DNA from: Rostratula benghalensis | Taxonomy: Eukaryota; Chordata; Aves; Charadriiformes; Rostratulidae | Length of the DNA stretch: 64,000 nt | Direction of reading: 5' to 3' | Assembly: GCA_013399305.1 (NCBI GenBank) | Contig: VXAI01000068.1 | Coordinates: forward strand, 1,615,342-1,679,341 | Shown here: positions 37,801 through 51,600 of the stretch, piece by piece | How the letters are laid out: every line of letters begins with the position of its first letter | Numbering within the stretch: position 1 is the first letter of the stretch | Program-made: the position numbers and the translations under genes | The notes under the pieces: generated by a model | What the model was told of the DNA's origin: nothing | Seen by the model: only the letters and a program-made list of their open reading frames with translations | Database searches by the model: none

Positions 37801-38683
37801 AAAAGGCAGATCAGGGAAACACCAGCTGGAGTTAGCTGACAAACAGCCCTCCTTCTCTGGACATCTACACCAAGAGCAGAAAGCAGCACACTTCTGCTGG
37901 GATATTTACACCCACCAGGGAAGCCTTCCCACCAGCAGAAGGGGGAGGCAGGCACTGGGAGCCAGGAGGGCTTCCCTGCCATCAGCCACCAAGCGGAGAC
38001 CCAGGAGGAGAGTCAGCAGAGAGGCAGAGTGGGAAAAGGTCTGCTTCAACATAAATCGGCTTCCTCTGATTGTTCCTATGAATTGCAGAAGAGAAATATC
38101 ATAACAGTAAACCACGACTGGCAGCAAGCTATTTTCCTAAGTACGCTTAATAGCACAGAATATATGCATTTCTCCTTATGTCAATATTCCACTGCAATAG
38201 CTTTTCTCCTGGGGCTTAGAGAAATCCTTCCTCCTCTAATCCTGTTTTCCAGTGACAACTTAAGAACTGAAATGGCAACAATTTCCTATTTCCAGTGCGA
38301 ATTCACAAATCACCAAGTCTGGTTTTTTTCCCCTCTGCTGCTCTACCCGTTCAGCCACCCTCAGTATCCTCCTGGAGAGCGAGTTTGAACTGTTCAGCCC
38401 GGTGGCTCCTCGAGGGGTAGCATCACAGGTAGAGAAGGATGGGAAAGCACTTCTTTCTAAATGATAAGTTTGCTGATTTTTAGTTCTCTTCTTTGAAAAG
38501 AATTTAAGAGTTATCTTAGATCAAGACCACTGAGGTCAAGGCAGTCATGATCAACCTCTCCAGCCCCACTGGACACCAAGACACCTTAGTTTTACACAAC
38601 AGCAGTTTACTGTAGTTTGTGATATACAGAACAGCTATTAATTTCCAGTACTTCTGGTTGTCTGGAGCGGGAGGGGAAGGGGG

Positions 38684-38705
38684 AAAAAAAAAAAAAAAAA
38701 AAAAA
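38684..38705 (+). repeat. A22 tract
   Basis: A homopolymer directly following a G-rich run (gggaggggaaggggg). No target-site duplication or source sequence was recognised. Confidence 0.9.
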
Positions 38706-41700
38706 CCTAAGCAAAAACTTCCACTCATAAATCAGCATTGCCTTTCAATTTACTCACAAGAGTTAGTAAACCCAACAAGCCCGCACATTTGCAATGGCAT
38801 CTGGAACAACCACCGTTGTGTTGTTAATTACAACACTTGCCAATTATGAACCGCAACAAAAGTCTATTGTTATTTAATAATTCCAATATTTCAGCACTAA
38901 TAAATTACATTTATGAAGAAATGTAGGAGCAGGATTCATGCTTCAGACTTCATGCATCAAGTAATTCTGTGTGGCAGACATTTTAATGGCAGGTAAGGGA
39001 CTTTTTTTTTCCCCACACCTTTTTATTTTTTTTTTTTAATTTAAATAAGCAATGCCAGTTCCAAACCAGAATACTATTTCATCCCAAAATGAAATACTGT
39101 ACAGCCAGAATCAATGGCTGTGAAAGTCACTGGAATGCTTAGATATATTTGTTCTGTATTTTAACGATTAAAAAAAAAGCAAAGCAAATTCTATGCCAGC
39201 AGTATGACTCAATGCCAATTAAACATTAACACCTCAGGCATTTTCCTTCTGGTTTGATACTCAGTTCCACAAATGTAAGTTCAAAGGGAAGAGTTTTTTC
39301 AAGTCCACATTTGGGCACATAACGCGCTCCCTATGAAATGGAAATCACTTGATCACCTTGTATTAGTGGCTACTGGAGAAACCTAAATGAACTAGTGTTT
39401 TCAAAAGGCAAAATATTACATTTGAATGTCCTACAGAGATATTCAGGAATTTGCATCCTACTATTAGCCTGCCATTTCTCACTACTTATTTTACATATTT
39501 TCTGTGAACTGGCTTACATGAGAGAGCAGGTACACAAAGACAAGGAATCATCCATAACTGATTTTTATTGCCCAGGTGTCAGGAGCTAAAGACAAGTTTG
39601 TAATACACACGTGTGACATCTCACTCAGGGCAAAACCCTGCTGCTGAGAGGATGGGGTGGGTACTCACACACACCGACTGGCCATGAAGGGCCCTAAAGG
39701 CAAGACCCCTTTCCCATTAGCAAAGAGCAATAGGTTTCTCCAGTAGCAAAACTGGGGCACCCAGGTCATGCCCACACATGGACCATCTCCCCAGAGAAGC
39801 TCCTCTTTCACAATTATGGCCAGAGACAAGGTTAAATCTAATCTTTCAAACTTTCCATCTGTTTAAGTAGGAATCCGTACCTTTAAGTCACTCTTAATTT
39901 AGGACAGAATTTTTAAAAAAATATTTTTTAGGCATTAAGCATATAAATCCTTGCTTTTAAGGAGGCATATCGCATTAATTATCTGAAATATTTTTGAGCC
40001 TCTAGCTATCCCTAAGAAGTAGATGCTGAAATGGTCTATTGAACCACAAAATGCTGAAAACTGGGAAGGTTCATGGAGATAGAAGGAAAAAGATTTAATC
40101 CAGTGCAGGATGGCAAATCAGGTTAAAAAGGAAAACAAAAAGAATGCACATGCCTTCCACTGTGAGTACTTTTCTCAGCAGAAACCCAACTATCAGATCA
40201 CCTGAAACTGGTTTTCAAATGTAATTTTCACGTCTGCAATCTCTCCCCTATCCATCCACACCAAATATTAAGCTCTTCATTATACAGCACAGGTTTCACT
40301 TACAATCCTGCCCTAGCAAGGCTATTCTCAGTCTCTCCTTGAGCCTCAAAAAACGTACGCTAAATTCAAGTGTTTCTAAATATCACTGTCCCAATCTTGT
40401 AAGAAGTATTATACCATGAGAAATCAACTGGGCACACCAGAATAGCAAAATCCTTCACTCACCAGCTCAAATTGATTCTTTTCTCCTTCGTATGTATAAT
40501 CTCTTAAACCCTACATTCAATATTTTTGCACATCCTCTAATGTGTTCATAAGACACAGAAAGACTCATAACTCAGTCGCTTTGCCATGAAGTACATAATT
40601 TTAACCCAAGAGCTAGGGAAAAGGGTCCTGAATGGCCACAGCTGCAGCTGCCTGCCTGAAACCAAAGACCTCTCTGCCTGCCTCTACATAAACCTCAGCC
40701 ATCTTTCATTTTTCTGTACCCGCTTCCATAACATACTTTCCAGCCTCAGTATGTTTCCCCTTGCCCACTCCCAAACCTGTGCCTACTCCTGTTTTCCTCC
40801 AAGTAAATGACTGCTATAAACTCAACAAACACCACCTCGAGTTTTTCACTGGCTTTGGTGGAAGGTAGGTATGAGGGTTTCTCCTTTCCCTACCAAGGGA
40901 AAAAATTCCTAAGGCACAAAAATTGGCTTTTGGCTATGGGGAGGAATTCCTAAAAGAATAACCTCAGACTGAATTCACAATGTCAGTCATCTAACTAATC
41001 TAATCCATCTAATGCCAGTCATCTAACCCAAGACAGAAATTCCTTGAAACTATTTACTGCAAAGTAATAGTTGTGTCACTCAACCAAATTTGCAGTTATG
41101 ATCAATCAAGAGATCGGACAATATTTAGTGACTACCTTATTTTGATTACTGCTCACCTTCTTCTGAATGCAAGAGGCAATGACCAAAGCCCCTTTTAACC
41201 AAAAAGAAATAATAAAACAGTGTGCAGGAAGAAATAACTCCATCCCCAAAGAGGACTGATAAGCTTTCTTAAGTTCATTTTCTTCCAAACGTCACTTGAT
41301 TCCAAATTCTCTTGCAACAACAGGTGTCACAACAGGAAATAGAAACTTTTCTCTTTTTTAATTGGTCCCCTCATCCTGGGAGCAATTTTCAAAGTGCGGA
41401 GAGTTTTGTCAGACAGCATCTTTATGTATTATACTTTCATCAGTTAAGGAGGTCTTGAACGTTGTGAAGATCATCATTACACGACGAGGAGTGTTAGGCA
41501 AAGCTTTTTATCTTGGTTGCTATTAAATGTCCTTTTATTGCTGTATCAATCAACTAAATGATTTCCAAAGCCGGGTGTAAAATAGCATGTTGGGAAAGTG
41601 GGCAAAGCTGACAGTGGGTAAAACTGTAATCTGTTTACATCTTTGGAGTTGATGGCTTATCTTGCTGGTGAGGCATTTTCTAAAGCTCTCATTATTGTAG

Positions 41701-43878
41701 TGACTGGGAGACAAAATGAAAACGAGTAAAAACTCTCTCTGGTGTGCATACGATTTCCTGAATATTTTGAAAACCAAACTACCACAGTGCAAAAATAGGG
41801 CCCATAGCAACAGTAATAAAGAACTTTTATGTGTTTAAGATGTAGATATGGGCAGGAGAGAGCGAAACCAAAAAAAACTTAGGAACTAAACAGAGCAGAA
41901 CCATGACGGACAGAGTATCCTCCATATGGTTTTAGTAAATTAAGATGAAAAAAGTGGACTTTGAGCTAACAACTTCAGACCTCCAGTTCACCAAATATAA
42001 TCAGGGCTTTTTCACACTAATACCATTGGCCCAACATTGCTTCCCTTCAAGCAGTCAGGTACTTCTGTTTCTTTTATTAGGTATGGTTGCTTTTTTTCCC
42101 AAAAACTCAATGTTCAGCAAAAAGTAACCTAATGCCATTTATTAACACACTCCATGAAACATTACAACTCAGAGGGAAAAAAAAAAAGTCAGGTGCATTT
42201 CTTTAACAAACTGCATTATGCAAAACACTGAATTAATAAATGCGCAAGCAAAGCAGCAATTTGAAACAGATGGGTCCCTGTTTATAAAAGTTTGCTACAG
42301 ATGGAAAATTAGTACAAATACTTTGCCACATCACACTGATCAAAAACTTTGCATAAAATAAAAATAATTTTCTCTTGCTATATTGCTCCGTTCTTAAAAA
42401 AGACATTTTTGCAATTATTTAGCGATGTCAGAGAACTTTAATTCTCTAAAGAATTGCCCTGCAGATACTAAAAATACACACTTCTGTTGAAGGCTTCCCT
42501 TTTTTTCATGAAGGAAAGGGCCTCCAGGATCTTTCCATACTCTGCCCACTGTGCCCATATCTGTAAGATCACTTTCTTTTAGCATTCCTGTATAAGCACA
42601 AGCCCTCCCAAAAAGCAAGAGCTTGCGATAGCTTAAACCAGCTGCTCTGTCACAGCTAATACTCATCTCCTGCTGTTACAGGACTGCCCTGGTCCCACAA
42701 CCAGTATTCTACAGGGGGCTCCTCACTCCATGGCAGCAGCCTGGAGACCCGATGATGTCTGGCCCCACCAGCCCCAGGGCTGGAACAAGGTCTTGATGTT
42801 GAGATAAGCGTATCCCAGAACGTGGGACTGGCCTTAGGCCATCCATGTGACGGAGCTGGATCTCTCTGAAAACTATTCCCTCGATCTAAAGCTCTGAGTA
42901 AGGTCGTCAGGACCCCTGAAGGGCGCAAAGCCCAGTTGTTCCTCACAATGCAAAAAAAAAAAAGCCCTCTTTAGACTATTTTACAAGCTATTATTTTTTT
43001 CATCAACTTCCCTCATATATATCACAGACTACACACTGCTTTTCATAGTGCTTTTTATTAAGCCTACCACCACTTTTATCAGTAAATTTTACTATATATG
43101 AAAGTTTTCTATACTTCACTGTACAGTTATTTTGTATTTGATTTTATCTTTGACTGGATAGGTCATCAAGAAAGGGCATCTGGGCAGCTGCTTTATAAAT
43201 GAATTAACTAATAGCAATAGCTTTGTAAGATCATAGGTAAAACAGTAAAATATGAGACTCAGAGGTCCACAGTTATTTTACTCCTCCAAAAGGCAACTCA
43301 CACTCCTCAGGCAGCAAGTGCTTCAACAGACTGTTCATACAACCTCTGAAGTATGGAGGACTAAATGCCTCCCTTTATTTCCTGAGTTTAAATGTCATGG
43401 GAACAAGAGACAGAAATAAGAGTGTGTGCTTTCATTACAGAATTCTTGCAAAATTTCTGAACTGCAGGTTGTATCAAAAGACACCGCACCCCAGTAGGCA
43501 GCAGCCTACTGTAGCCATTTCCATCACCTGCTCACGATAAAACAATTTTACAAGAGCTTGTAATTAATACACAACAATATTTGTATCAAAACACCTCACT
43601 ACTACACAGAAGCACACAGCACTCTCCTGAAAGTCAGAAACTCAAGGCCAAAATTTACCAGCCATTATCTCCAAATTATTCCGCCAGCTGAAAGAGCGAA
43701 GTATGAATAGGTTCAGATTTACTGAGAGGTTCAGTAGAAGTATTAAATACGTGAAAAAGGCGAGCAGTATTGCCATACCAGTATCACTCAGGAGGTATCA
43801 GTGGGGTTTCACAGTCTGCTTTGCAGGGCAAATACAACAATACAGCAGGACAGGGTGGTTTTATTGAGTTCCTCTAGG

Positions 43879-44247
43879 AATCATAGAATGGTAGGAGCTT
43901 GAAGAGCACTTAACCCCCCTGCCATGGGCAGGGACACCTCCCACCAGAGCAGGTTCTTCAAAGCCCCATCCAGCCTGGCCTTGAACCCATCCAAGGATGG
44001 GGCATCCACAACTCTTCTGCCAGTGTCTCCCCATCCTCACAGGAAAGATTTTCTTCCTAAAATCTAATCTACTTCTCCCCTCTTTCAGTTTAAAACCATC
44101 ACCCCTTGTCCTGTCACTCTACTCCCTCATAAAGAGTCCCTCTCCAGCTGTCTTGTAGGCCCCCTTTAGGTACTGGAAAGCTGCTCTAAGGTCTCCCTGA
44201 AGCCTTCTCTTCTCCAGGCTGAACAACCCCAACTCCCTCAGCCTGAA
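43879..44247 (-). mobile_element. CR1 LINE fragment, 3' end, minus orientation
   Basis: The fragment starts aatcatagaatggtaggagc and runs through CCCCCTGCCATGGGCAGGGAC, TCCAGCCTGGCCTTGAACCC and TTTAAAACCATCACCCCTTG. It ends in cttctccaggctgaacaacc plus CCAACTCCCTCAGCCTG. On the minus strand it retains the [15 protein letters not shown] peptide. A 15-20 bp gap near 43905-43915 removes part of the GGACCTTAAAGATCAT block. Confidence 0.95.
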
Positions 44248-45585
44248 AGGAAAAGACTCCTCCCCAACAGCACATGAGAAATGGACATCTCCACCCAATC
44301 TCTCTACCTCAAGCCACTGAGAACACAGAGGTATGATGCTGTCAGAAGTGAGTAGATACACAAAGGTCCTCTCTCCCTCATTCCTCCCAACTGAAAAAAA
44401 AACAACTCCCAGCGGCTGGGAATAACATCAACCTCCCAAAGCACATGGCACCACCACAGGGATGAGTAGACCCCCAAACACCCTGGCATCCACACATACA
44501 GTGCTGGAGGGATGATATGCTCCCACTCCAAGAAGAAAGGCCCACAAAATATGCATGAGAAAATTACTATTTTTTTCAGTGTAATAGATGAACATATGAC
44601 ACTAATGGCAGTAAATCACTAACCATTATTTAGATTGCCAAGCTGTAACAACATTCATTCCCTAAAAACCTACTTCAAAGCCATGTTCGCACAGATTAAC
44701 AAGGGCAAGGGTATGATGATGGATCGATGAACCTGCACTGGGATAAAGAAATATGGTAAGAGAGCCTAAATTTGAAATACTTTCCATAACACTGTATGAA
44801 TTACAGGGTAATTAGGATTGTAGGTGGGTTTTAATACATCTTGTCAAACTTTTGGCTCAGGTTAACATGCAGCTGGGGCCTTGGTAGAAATAACACATTC
44901 ACCATAGACTTTAGTTCTGAATGAGAAGGACTCTGTAAAGTTTCAGCCTAATAATTGATTTGCAGTTCTATATAAATTTTTAGCTCTTCAACTATTTGGA
45001 AACTAAAAGCACAATTAATTTGAAGTTTGAAAAGGAATTATATGAGGCAGACTATGCCTGACACCTCAGATCTACCGTTCATTTGCAGACGGGGTTATCA
45101 AGATCTGGTAGCATAAGATCCTTATAGATCAGGTTTTGCAGCCTGCCTTCTGCTCAGGTAGCTGCATGAAACAACTGGTGAGCCCCTTCTACGAATATAA
45201 TTGTGAAACTGGGGTGTTATCAAACCAGGATTTTAATAAAAGATTCTTAAAATCACTGCGTGTTAAGCATTAATTTTGCTTGTTTTACAGAATAAAGGTA
45301 GCACAAATATTCTGAAATACATAACTGCACAGCTTTCAATTGATAAGCAGTGAAATGCTTTGGGTCATAAAAGGCATTTTTTGAAAATGCTAGTGAAGGC
45401 TTCCCCAAGACAACAGTTTTTACACACACTAGGCAGCTCGCTCTGCCTGACCAAGGAAGCTTTGAGAATAAAAATCTGCTAACAGATGGCAATGTTTTAC
45501 TTTACAAGATTGATTCCAGTAATAAACAAAGTAAATTTTGCCTCTTCATTTCTGCTGATGCAAATCCATACAGAAACCCTGACAC

Positions 45586-45604
45586 AAAAAAAAAAAAAAA
45601 AAAA
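45586..45604 (+). repeat. A19 tract
   Basis: A homopolymer after cagaaaccctgacac. No retroposed source was recognised. Confidence 0.9.
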
Positions 45605-48600
45605 GGATACTTCTTGTAATGATTTAAGCATGACTGCTGAAAATTTGACATAGACAGAACAAGTGCTATCTGGACTTCATCTAACCTCAATCAGATTGGC
45701 TCAAAGAATTAGCAATACTTCAGCTCACATTGCTGCTCTCTTTTAAATAAAAGCATGAGATGGAGGAAAAGAGAAAGCTTATATTACACCATTGCATATT
45801 ATTCTCCATGGAGACTACATTAACTGCTCTACGGGCATAACATGTATATAGTTAACTAGCACATAGTATATTGGGGGTTTTAATATACATGCTTTAAGTG
45901 GTAACTTTACATTTATGTGTGTATTCTATGACCTATGATACACAGGAAAGACATTTTCTTTATTCCAATAGTGCTACACATCAGTCAAAATTTATTAACT
46001 AGTATTTTCTGACAATTCAGTCAGTCAGTTTCAATTATTTATTATTCAGCGTAAAACAGATGCTTTTCACTTTTTTCCAAGATCGTATTTTTCCTGTCTT
46101 GTCAATAGGAAGTCATATTTGCTATTCGATTTACATAATGTGTAGGCTCTCCTGAATCATCAAAATAAGCTGAAGTAGTAGGGAAGTGACTTGCATGAAT
46201 ATAAGTGACTCCTATTTTTCACTCTGGGTGACACCCGCAGGGAGGCCAAGGTATGCCCAAAGAGGTGAAAAATAATACCAAACAGGGCAAGGAAAGAAAG
46301 GCAAGAGGGCAGACTGCGATAGGAGAAACACCCGAGTCAGCAAAGGAGGGCAAGAAAACAGTAACTAATACAAGGTTTCCTAAAGAAAATTTAATTTGGA
46401 CCACGATCAGCAAAAGAACGATATCCCAGGTCTAACGGCTGTACAGAAGAGCAGACTACTGCAGCCACAGGGCCAGAAAATCAAAGTATTCAGTTATAAA
46501 CTATGAGTTTAAAAAAGCAGCATGCCAGAGAATTGGGCGTGCGGATGCTGAAACAGATGACTCGGCCCAAAGAGGAATCCTTTCACTCATTGCCAACACC
46601 CTGCTGAAATTACGCCCCTGATAACCACAGTAAAGGCCAAAGAACTAAGAGTGACCTTTTCAACCCCTTCTCTGAATGATACGTTCTTGCCCAAAATTTT
46701 TTGATATAAGAAATATACGTGGGCACAGAAAAGGCAAGTTAAACATTTTGGGGAGTAGGAAAAAAAAAAATATTATGTTTCTCCAAATTCATCAAGAAGT
46801 ATTTTCTTTACCTAATGATAAAAAAACCCCCACAGTCTTCCATACTTAAGTGTAAAACAATAAAGCACATATTCACCAGTAATGAGAGTGTGTTCCACTT
46901 TTCTGCACAACTCATTACTGACAATAACCAGAGAAAATCTTTATAATGTTCTGTTTCTCATTTCATGAATTTTTACAGCTAATGTGTTCTCAGTCAAGAA
47001 CAATGTAGTGATTAGAACAGAGCTCAATAAGAATATCTGGCGATGTAATACCTATAGAATTTAATGAATTTCTCTCCGACTAGAAGAAAATTATTGATCG
47101 CCAATTTTTTTTTCAAGCTTTAGATCAATTTATACATCATTTAGCATAAAGTTTCTAGAATTAATTCATGAGAAGGTACACATAACAAGCTTTGAAGGTA
47201 ACAAGATATTGATTTGTTCAACTTTCTATGCTAATTTTAGGATTTGATCACAGCTAATTTAATTTGACTAGTGCTTTTTTACTTTCAGATACCTACAAAA
47301 TAACTTGAAGATTCCCTTTGACAATACCTTCAGGAGGCTTCATCAGAAAATACAATTGGGAAAACTTGTGGGGTTTTGCACTCACTTATAAACACGCATT
47401 TATGCATGAATAAACAGATCAGCTTGCTTAGTGACAAAAATATTGCCTGGAATAATCTGACAGGAAAGGAAGCATGAAAGGTCTCAGGGTGTAGGTACCT
47501 TTTGATTAAGAGTCTCCACTTAAAGTACAATTCGGGGGGAAAAAAACAGTAAGAAATGCAATTTCACTTTGGTAGTGTTTAACATTATCCCATGTTGTGT
47601 ACAAAGCATTTTGTGCCAAATCAATGTAATTTCCACATTAAATAGGCTGAGCCACAATTTTACACGTTTGAGCTTTCACATGCCTTGGCACTACCTCTCT
47701 GATTCCCAGGACACCGCAGGACTGGACGAGACTATCGGACAGGGATTTTTTAAAAGCATAATTCCAGATCTAGGGTAATAAGTGTTTGGCAGCCAAATTA
47801 AATAAAATCTAGAAACCATCTGTTTTAGAAACTTAAATGATTAATTTTAGGAAGTTGTTCTAAAAATGAGGTTATTTTTGGCGTAGCATTTATTTATCAG
47901 ACATATCACCAGCAATCCAGCATTTTTCATACCAGGCTTATAACTACATTTTCCAGTTATCCATCTGGGCCCTTTTCAATTCAGTGGTTTAATTAAAACT
48001 CAATGGTATTATCAATCTGTTGCATTTTTCATTTTGATGGTTATTACATTTACAGTACAGCAGGAGTACAAATTAAAATAAGAAGATAAATCTCATCTAA
48101 AAATTTCATTTCTGTATCTTCAGTTACTTTCATTGTCATAATATTTTCTAGCTCATTCACATTTATGAAACAGTTTTAATGATTGATTTTTTATGATTAC
48201 AATACAGGAAAACAGAAAAAAAATATTTTTCAATGGCTTTACACATCTCACAGGATATCTCTCATCATTCATTCCATCAGTCTGGTCAACAGATGGGCAT
48301 CACACAGCAAGGCTGGGAAAAGGTCCGTGACAGAGTTGGTATTACAAGTTTTCTTTTCACCTCTTAAACTTGTAATTTGGCAGTAAGAACATATCTCTGA
48401 GACAGAACCAGAGAGAGAGGGGTAGGAAAAAAAATAACAGATTCCCCAATAAGAGAATGGTGAAATCAGAACTGTGACATTGCAAGTTACAAGTAGTTTT
48501 GACTAATATTAGGGAAGAGCATAAGTGTGCCTTCAACCTACCTAAAGAGTCCTGGAGGACTCCAGCTTTAGGTTGCAGTATCCAAACTAGTCTTAAATTT

Positions 48601-51600
48601 CATGTCACCATTTTCACTTCGGTTTCCACATCCTCAGCTACTCTTTAACTTTCCTCACCACTGCTACAGGAACAGAGACAGGTACAACCAACCTAGACTG
48701 CACCACTGCCCATCTATGCCTCTGTCAAGCTTTGCACAGCTTCAAGGAACACAGAAGCCTCTTTGACATTGGCGTTTTCTGTTTTTCTAGCAGTTTCTGG
48801 TTGCTTTTATTATCGCAGCCTCCCTAAAATCCTAATTATAATCAAAAGAAAGATAACCCTGCAGATGTCAGAAATTAAAGAGACATATCAGTTCCCCTGG
48901 TCTGCGCCCAAGCCATTAAGGAATCCATTTATCATCCCCTTTCCCTGTGCGGTGTGGAGCTCCCCCAGCACTCACTGGATCCCCAGGGAGACGATTCCCC
49001 TTTTCGTTTCACAGAGTCAGCCTGGAGTTTTCCAGCTCCAAGTCTTGCTGTGGACCTTCTACCGCACACCAGTGCCAATTGCCTGGCTCTGAAAATGGCA
49101 GAACATTTGGGGCAACACCCTTATTAAACTGAGATTTATTTAACCAAGTCTTAGAGCTGGTTTTGCTGCTTTTGATTGCAACCTCAGCTAAGTGAAAGGG
49201 AGAAAAAAAGAGAAAGAAAAAAAAAAAAAAACAAATCTCTCTGAGCCACTGAATGCTTCAGGTTTTCAGGAAGCCACATTTCAACCACTGCCTACAGAAA
49301 CAGCAAAACAAGGTTAACTCCAGCAGGTATCAACAAAAGTACAGGGGAAACCTTAGTTATTTTTATTAAACGTTAAGCAGAACTGCTCGCAAACAATGTT
49401 CTTTTCTTTCAAGATCAGAAAAAGAGGTATTTAATAGCAGTGGCCACAGCAGAAGTGAATGGAGGTGCAATGCCAGCTCCCTGCAGAAGGCTTGTCAGGC
49501 TGCGCCATATGGGAGTAAAGAGCATATCAGAGTTGTGCCATCCAAAAGCAGACAGATAAACACTTGCCTACCTGCTCCTCTCACTTTTCTTTCTCTCTCT
49601 GTGCCCCTAGTTCTGAGGAAGTAAGGCTTGAGGAAATCCATTACCTAACTGACAGGCAGCCTTCTACTTTCTTCTTCCGTTCATTGCAAAGCCAGGAGAA
49701 CCATAGCTTAGTCAAATATTTGAACTGGTACAAGCTACAAAAATCAATGGAATAAATAGATACACATGCCTGCAATGGGGAAGAGTCAACGTGGGTTTTA
49801 TACAAAAGAGCCACACTTCAAAAATAAAGTCTTCAGAGGAATCAGAAAGTTCACAGAGAAAAACATAGCTCTTGGCTACATGATGCAGGACATGACCAAA
49901 TTCCCTGGGCTCAGGCTTGCACCCAGGACCAGTCTAATTCCTTTAATTAAGGAGGACACAACCTTAACTTAATGAGCTCCATAACTACTAACATTTCAGA
50001 AAAAGTCATGGGAGTAATTTGAAGAGTAGGTGAGGAAAACACAGAACAGTTGGTTCCAATGAAAGAGACACCAGAACATAAGGGAATACAGGAGCCCGAA
50101 GCATCCCTGGGGTATGTGGGATAGAGCACTCTCATTTGGAAGACTGCACGTAGCCCTATTCCCTTTCAAAAGTGGGATTACACAGACTGTCTCATCAAAC
50201 TGGAAAAAATTAAAACACAATTAATGTGTATGCAATATTAAAATCAGGAAGAGGAAAGGAAGAAAGGAAAAGAACATTCACCACTCCTTCTACCACTAGC
50301 TGATAGGAAATAAATCTTAAAACCTTACAAAAATACACAGCATAATTCCACTAGAAAGCAAGAACTTCAAGGAAATGGAATATAATTTATTAAACCAAAG
50401 GATACAGTTAGCAAAAACAAACATGCTTTCAGCATACACCATAGCAGGTTTATGAAGAATTAAATCTTGCTGCTCTGGGATGCTTGGATACCAGAAGCAG
50501 AAATTGCTTCAAAAATTAATTCAGAGAAATGTCCATCAGGGCTATTAAGTTCATTACCCTTAAGATGCAGGCACCATTTCCAGCTCAGGGCTTCCTAAAG
50601 CTTCAGGCCGTCAGATGTGGAAGGGGATGCAGGGAAGTCTCTATATCTGCCCTTTTCTTACAAAATCTCCCCAGGCAGCCAGCACAGCCAGTGCTGGGGA
50701 CCAGGACATCCTCAGTGGCACTGCACTACTCACTGAAGCTGTTTTCATGGTCTTACTTGAAGAAAGGGGGAATCAAGGTTTGAAGAAGGTCAGCAAGAAA
50801 CATACATTTATTCTCACGCACTTCATCTTCTGGCCTTACATAAAAGAAGAAACTAGTAAGAAGCATTTATCTGATTAATGTTTTCCAGCCATCAACCTGT
50901 CCATGGGGACATCATCCATTAGAAGCTGTGTCTGGATTTGTGGTGTTCATCTTTTTTTTTTTCTGCAGACCTCACACAAAGTCAGTGGAAATTCCTGCTG
51001 ACTCAAACCCTGGACCAGAGCCAGCACTTCCACAAAAAGAAGTGGGTATACAGCTTAAGAGAGGAAATATTATTTAACTGCTTGGTCAAATGAGATTTCA
51101 GCTTGGATGCTGATCTTCATTACTGAAGGAGAACAAAGAACACCAAAGTAAACACCAACTGGCATGAGGAAGAAAATTGTGAAGTCCAAAAACAGCCTAC
51201 ATCCTAACAAGCTATGTCATCTGTAATAGTTTTATGTCTAAGGCTTGATTTCCTTTTACTGTCAGCAGAGGGTTCCTTTGGCTAAATAATTACAACAACA
51301 CTATTTAAAAAAAAAAAAAAAGTTTAGATAACACTTCAAAAAACCACATGCAAATACTAATTCTGCAGCTGCTCAGTTTTGACACACCTGGCTATCAAAA
51401 TGTTACGCCTTCTATGAAAAGGCTGTAGTTAGCTAGGAGGAGCCTACCAGCAGAATCTCTTCAAGTTGACACTCTTAATAATGATTTTAAAAGTACCCAG
51501 GCAGCACTTATTGTACCCATCACCCCCAGCCAACGCCCCCGAGCGTCACGTCTTACTCCGCACACACAAAAGTGTCACTCACTTCAGCCAACTCATGTAC

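Larger units (their letters stand above)
24935..43878. other. Non-coding stretch, probable THSD7B 5' intron or upstream flank
   Basis: About 19 kb, strongly AT-rich in 24.9-26.6 and 29.8-38 kb. It holds a small CR1 piece near 27.04 kb and A- or T-tracts (28806-28823, 29317-29337, 38684-38705). GC-richer patches occur at 26.8-27.4 kb, 27.9-28.1 kb and 42.66-42.95 kb. A candidate conserved block lies near 36.5 kb. Short frames occur throughout, but none shows a recognisable domain, a paired splice structure or biased codon use. I saw no THSD7B signal-peptide exon. Confidence 0.7.

Noticed and set aside
42656..42946. 96-codon minus-strand frame as a gene
   Set aside because: It is likely a by-product of the GC-rich retroposed-looking block, with no known domain.
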